The notes under the pieces were generated by a model. It searched no databases, was not told the DNA's origin, and saw only the letters and a list, made by a program, of their open reading frames with translations. A stretch of 16,269 bases of DNA from CAYWLI01 sp964519535 (GTDB taxonomy: Bacteria > Desulfobacterota > B13-G15 > RBG-16-54-18), in NCBI GenBank assembly GCA_964519535.1, contig CAZFIR010000216.1:1-16269 (forward strand). The letters are read 5' to 3'. Below are positions 13,356 through 16,269 of the stretch, piece after piece. A program made the position numbers and the translations under genes. Positions within the stretch are counted from its first letter, which is position 1, and every line of letters starts with the position of its first letter.

Positions 13356-14140
13356 TGCCCATTATCGATGCCTACGGCATGCGGGGGAATGTAGTCTTCG
13401 GGAGGGGGGAACGTGAAGAGGGACGTGACTCCCTCGTCTTCATCCACGGGGCAGGGGGCAACTGGAGCGGTTGGCACCTGCAACGGGACTTCTTCAGCCG
13501 CGATTTCAACTGCTTTATCATGGAGCTTCCGGGACATGGAGAGGCCCACGGGCAAGGGGCCCAAGAGGTCAAGAGCTACGCCCTCTGGATCAGGGGGGCC
13601 CTGGATGAACTGGGGATAAGCAGCCCCATCGTAATCGGGCACTCCATGGGAGGGGCCGTCACCATGGAGTTGGCCCTGAGGTTTCCGGCCTTCACCAAAG
13701 GGTTGGTCCTGGTGAGCACCGGCGCGCGATTGCGGGTGCTCCCCCGTATCCTCGATGAGATCAAAAAGGCATTTCCCCAGGCCGTGAAACTCATCTGTGA
13801 GCTTTCTTTTGCCAAGGATGTCCCCAAGGAGATGTTGGAAGTGGCAATAGTGGAGATGCTGAAGACCTCGCCCGATGTCCTGCACGGGGATTTCTCCGCC
13901 TGTGAGCGATTCGACGTCATGGAGGAGGTAGGGGGAATCGATAGCCCCACCCTGATCATCTGCGGCGATCAGGATGCACTCACCCCGGTCAAGTACTCCC
14001 GCTACCTGGCCGAGCGGATAGCAGGATCCCATCTGGAGGTCGTCGAGGGGGCAGGTCATATGGTGATGTTGGAGCGCCCCGGGCAATTCAACAAAAAGGT
14101 GGAGGCATTTTTGCGCTCCGCCGGTGAGGCAGATGCCTAG
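13355..14140 (+). CDS. Alpha/beta hydrolase
   Basis: A 261-residue alpha/beta-hydrolase-fold enzyme. It has the oxyanion-hole motif VFIHGAGGNWSGW (28-40), ELPGHGEAHG, the nucleophile elbow GHSMGG with S97, the acid D207 in CGDQDALTP and the base H235 in EGAGHMVMLERP. A cap region lies between residues about 125 and 185. The triad is complete, so it is an active esterase, thioesterase or C-C-bond hydrolase; the substrate cannot be read from sequence. ATG 13355 overlaps the dusB stop by one base (TGATG), with AGGA four bases upstream; a longer in-frame form starting at 13223 would sit wholly inside dusB and is rejected. It overlaps rsmE by eight bases. Confidence 0.85.
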   Translation: MPIIDAYGMRGNVVFGRGEREEGRDSLVFIHGAGGNWSGWHLQRDFFSRDFNCFIMELPGHGEAHGQGAQEVKSYALWIRGALDELGISSPIVIGHSMGGAVTMELALRFPAFTKGLVLVSTGARLRVLPRILDEIKKAFPQAVKLICELSFAKDVPKEMLEVAIVEMLKTSPDVLHGDFSACERFDVMEEVGGIDSPTLIICGDQDALTPVKYSRYLAERIAGSHLEVVEGAGHMVMLERPGQFNKKVEAFLRSAGEADA

Positions 14141-14864
14141 GGTCTATATCCCCCCAGAGAGGATACAGGATGAACAGATTTCCCTCCAGTCCAGGGAGGC
14201 GCGGTACATCCTTACGGTCCTGCGGCTCGGTTCGGGTGATGAGGTGACGGTCTTCGACGGTGAGGGGAGGGAATATCGAACCGTACTCTGCGAGGAGTAC
14301 GAAGGGGGTGTGTATCTAGCGATCCAGGAGGAGTTGAATCCGGAGCGGGAATCCCCTCTCAGGATAACCCTTGGGCAGGGGCTCCTGAAGGGGGAGCGGA
14401 TGAAATTTGTGATCCAGAAGGCCACCGAGCTGGGTGTTAACAGGATCATCCCCCTCGTGAGCTCCCGCTCCATCCCTATCATGGAAGGGGAGCGGGAAAC
14501 GCTTCGCATAGAGAAATGGCGCAGGATCGCCCAAGAAGCGGCCAAACAGTGCGGCAGGACCGTGGTGCCCGAGATCGGGGCAATCCATGAGCTGGAGGAT
14601 TTCCTCTCCCAGGGCGAAGGTACACGAGTGATCCTGTGGGAGGGGGAACCCACCCCTTTGCGGGAGGTCATAGAAGAGATCGATCCGCAAGGGGGGATTA
14701 CCCTCCTCATCGGACCTGAGGGGGGGTTCTCCGAGGAGGAGGTTTCCACGGCACAGGCCTCGGGTTTCCTCGTGGCCGGGCTGGGGCAAAGGATCCTGAG
14801 GGCCGAGACAGCAACCCTGAGCATCCTGAGTATCTTCCAGCACCGCTTCGGGGATTTGGGGTAA
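14133..14864 (+). CDS. rsmE: 16S rRNA m3U1498 methyltransferase RsmE
   Basis: A 243-residue SPOUT-class methyltransferase that modifies N3 of U1498 in 16S rRNA. It starts MPRVYIPPERI like other RsmE proteins. An N-terminal PUA-like RNA-binding region (1-70, with ILTVLRLGSGDEVTVFDGEG) is followed by the knotted SAM-binding domain: QKATELGVNRIIPLVSSRS (95-113), EQ/EAAKQCGR (135-142), LLIGPEGGFSEEEV (191-204) and LGQRILRAETATLSIL (217-232). ATG 14133 is chosen over GTG 14124 because GGTGAGG lies just upstream and the family N-terminus begins there. It overlaps the preceding hydrolase gene by eight bases and is the last gene of the operon, facing the MutY-like gene 36 bases away. Confidence 0.93.
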   Translation: MPRVYIPPERIQDEQISLQSREARYILTVLRLGSGDEVTVFDGEGREYRTVLCEEYEGGVYLAIQEELNPERESPLRITLGQGLLKGERMKFVIQKATELGVNRIIPLVSSRSIPIMEGERETLRIEKWRRIAQEAAKQCGRTVVPEIGAIHELEDFLSQGEGTRVILWEGEPTPLREVIEEIDPQGGITLLIGPEGGFSEEEVSTAQASGFLVAGLGQRILRAETATLSILSIFQHRFGDLG

Positions 14865-14875
14865 CGAGGCGCAGG

Positions 14876-14905
14876 GCTGATGATGCCCTCCCGTATTCCA
14901 TCAGC
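14876..14905. terminator. Candidate hairpin between convergent rsmE and MutY-like genes
   Basis: GCTGATG (14876-14882) and CATCAGC (14899-14905) are perfect 7-bp inverted copies, and AGGGC/GCCCT inside offers an alternative 5-bp stem. The pair lies just after the rsmE stop and overlaps the stop of the minus-strand gene, where a shared terminator would be expected. There is no T-run on either side, so intrinsic termination is doubtful. Confidence 0.25.
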
Positions 14906-15749
14906 TATCCGGTATGAAAAACCGCTTTTCTTGTTTGATGATGAGCCCTTCCTTGCATAATTGCCTCAGAACCTGCCTCACCATTGCTTTATCGCGGTTT
15001 ATATCTTTCACCAGGGCAGCCTCAGTGATACCGGCCTCTTTCACCAATGCCCTCAGGATCATACCTCTGACCTGTCTCAGCGATCCCTCAAAGGGGGACT
15101 GTTTTGTATAGTGGGCGCTCCTGCGGCTGGGGTTGGGGTGCTGTTCTTTCAAGGCCACACCATAGTCCATTAAGGCGTAATACCATTGGCGAGGTCTTTT
15201 TGCGTCGAGGGTCTGCTCTACAAAGGGAAGGACCTCGCTGTCTTTGACATCCCCTCTCTCTGGGAAAAAAAGATGAATGAAGACGCTGCGAATATTCGTC
15301 TCGATGAATACGGCCGGCTTATTAAAGGCGAAGGCGCATACAGCGCCTGCAGTAGCAGCGCCGACACCCGGCAGGGCCTTGAGCGCCTCGATTACCGGCG
15401 GGATCCTGCCTTCATGACAATCAACGATGATGGTTGCCAGCTTTTTGAGCGCCAGGGCCCTGCGGTTATACCCCAACCCCTGCCATGTTTCGAGGATTGC
15501 ACGCAGCGGGGCGCGGGCCACGGACTCAATTGTGGGAAACCGGCGGAGAAACTGTCTGTATTTCTCGATGACCCTGCCCACCTGGGTCTGCTGCAGCATC
15601 AACTCTGACAGGAGGATCTTGTACGGATCGCGCGTCTTGCGCCACGGGAGTTTCCGCCCGTTTGTCCGATAGTGGTCATAAACCTGTTTTTGAAACCGGC
15701 GTATCTGTCGGGAACTTAATTTGCGTGGTTTCTTCATGTCCGATTCCAT
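14901..15749 (-). CDS. MutY-like HhH-GPD DNA glycosylase without iron-sulfur cluster
   Basis: A 282-residue protein of the A/G-specific adenine glycosylase type. The N-terminal part has RKLPWRKTRDPYKILLSELMLQQTQVGRV, including the E49 that corresponds to the MutY proton-donor Glu, and the hairpin-helix-hairpin LPGVGAATAGA (126-136). Where MutY has its catalytic Asp, this protein reads FIETNIRSVF, so Glu150 takes the place. The four cysteines of the usual [4Fe-4S] loop are absent: the region after LMDYG reads VALKEQHPNPSRRSAHYTKQ. The NUDIX-like C-terminal 8-oxoG recognition domain is also missing; instead residues about 225-282 look like a small winged-helix. ATG 15749 or ATG 15737 (MKKPRKL) could be used; neither has a strong ribosome binding site. 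Probably a base-excision repair enzyme; adenine specificity is inferred. Confidence 0.8.
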   Translation of the reverse strand: MESDMKKPRKLSSRQIRRFQKQVYDHYRTNGRKLPWRKTRDPYKILLSELMLQQTQVGRVIEKYRQFLRRFPTIESVARAPLRAILETWQGLGYNRRALALKKLATIIVDCHEGRIPPVIEALKALPGVGAATAGAVCAFAFNKPAVFIETNIRSVFIHLFFPERGDVKDSEVLPFVEQTLDAKRPRQWYYALMDYGVALKEQHPNPSRRSAHYTKQSPFEGSLRQVRGMILRALVKEAGITEAALVKDINRDKAMVRQVLRQLCKEGLIIKQEKRFFIPDS

Positions 15750-15880
15750 AGTGGGATGTTACCTTCATTTAATACTATATCATGGAAGGCGATGATGAGA
15801 AACGAGTCAAAAAGACTGGAAAAACGTCCCGAGCGGTGTTATATTTAAGTCGCGTACTGATAGAGATTCGGAGGCTGAAG

Positions 15881-16099
15881 TTGCCTATATTTGAATATCA
15901 CTGCATGAAATGCGACAAGGATTTTGAGCTCCTGGTCTTCGGTGACCAGAAAGTCACCTGCCCCACCTGTAACGGTGCCAAGGTCAAAAAGTTCCTCTCC
16001 ACCTTCAGTCACAAGAGCGACGAGGGTTTCTCAAGCTCCCAGGGGGCCTCCTGCAGTTCCTGCAGCGCCACCAGTTGTACGAGTTGTGGTTCATCTTAA
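15881..16099 (+). CDS. FmdB-type zinc ribbon protein
   Basis: A 72-residue protein starting with the family signature (M)PIFEYHCMKCDKDFELL. It has two zinc-binding pairs, C8-x2-C11 and C27-x2-C30, then a Ser/Cys-rich tail with C58, C61, C66 and C69. The family is the small FmdB/CxxC-CxxC-SSSS putative regulatory proteins named after a gene near formamidase; the actual role is unknown. The start is TTG 15881, decided by GGAGG at 15870-15874 and by the family N-terminus; the longer frame from 15782 has an unrelated basic extension. It is divergent from the MutY-like gene. Confidence 0.85.
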   Translation: MPIFEYHCMKCDKDFELLVFGDQKVTCPTCNGAKVKKFLSTFSHKSDEGFSSSQGASCSSCSATSCTSCGSS

Positions 16100-16269
16100 T
16101 GAGGGTGATGCACTAAGGAAATCCGGTCAGCCCCCCTTTGAGCAAATTCCTTAATTCCCTCCACGTAAACCCTTCGACTTTCCGGCCTGAAGACCAGGGA
16201 TTGTTTTCGATCCGAGCAGTCCGACTGAGATCACACCGAAGCCTTGGCGGCGTCGAACGAGTCAACAAT
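16100..16269. other. Right-edge stretch without a supported gene
   Basis: About 170 bases after the zinc ribbon gene. AAGGAA/TTCCTT words (about 16115-16152) could pair weakly as a terminator. On the minus strand the last 39 bases read IVDSFDAAKASV followed by TGA (16233-16231), which could be the end of a gene lying beyond the window, but thirteen codons are too few to claim it. Confidence 0.3.

Noticed and set aside
12584..14086. 500-codon open frame on the minus strand opposite dusB and the alpha/beta hydrolase gene
   Set aside because: It is wholly antisense to two well-recognised genes in GC-rich DNA, where long antisense frames are common; its peptide is rich in Pro, Ser and Arg and resembles no family.
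16231..16269. End of a minus-strand gene entering from the right edge
   Set aside because: Thirteen codons ending in TGA look protein-like but are too few to support a call.
1..16269. CRISPR arrays, rRNA or tRNA genes
   Set aside because: No regularly spaced direct repeats, and no rRNA or tRNA-like cloverleaf sequence was recognised by reading both strands.

Overview
The window reads as a chromosomal segment of an uncultured Gram-negative bacterium, most likely deltaproteobacterial (Desulfobacterota-like) or a close relative. This placement is inference. It rests on strong Shine-Dalgarno sites with frequent GTG/TTG starts, the housekeeping set (metG end, DciA-type DUF721, larC, dusB, rsmE, an FmdB-type zinc ribbon), a MutY-like glycosylase without an iron-sulfur cluster, and short palindromic intergenic elements of a kind common in such genomes. 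By eye, the right part (about 7.4-15 kb) and the first 550 bases are GC-rich, while about 650-4,830 and 5,280-7,200 are clearly more AT-rich and look acquired.

Left edge (1-556): the end of a methionyl-tRNA synthetase gene, then a DUF721/DciA-like gene whose ribosome binding site touches the metG stop.

Accessory island (about 600-4,880): a short serine recombinase without the usual C-terminal zinc ribbon; a secreted protein made of two tandem copies of one domain, overlapping the recombinase by 20 bases; an orphan DUF2442 gene; a small helical protein with HEPN-like R/K-N-x3-H motifs; and a 433-residue DUF5677 protein. The last two genes are preceded by near-identical 57-bp leaders (about 82% identical) that carry the same extended -10 promoter. 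Palindromic GGGAACG...CGTCCC elements sit on both sides of the DUF5677 gene.

Second inserted module (about 4,830-7,370): a DUF89 phosphatase-like gene and an HD-domain hydrolase gene lie between a 3' fragment of larC and the intact larC. The larC end is therefore duplicated in direct orientation around a two-gene, AT-rich module.

Right part (7,371-16,269): larC on the minus strand; a small ABM-fold gene with a textbook sigma-70 promoter; a minus-strand group with a HAD hydrolase, a half-size UPF0016 transporter and a YhhQ-type queuosine-precursor transporter; then, from back-to-back promoters in a 10-bp inverted repeat, a tightly packed plus-strand operon: DppC-type permease, AmpD-like amidase, dusB, an alpha/beta hydrolase and rsmE. 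A convergent MutY-like gene and a TTG-started FmdB-type zinc ribbon gene close the window.

The most interesting parts are the duplicated leader driving the HEPN-like and DUF5677 genes (a possible co-regulated, defence-like pair) and the larC-bracketed DUF89-HD module. Both interpretations are inference and untested.
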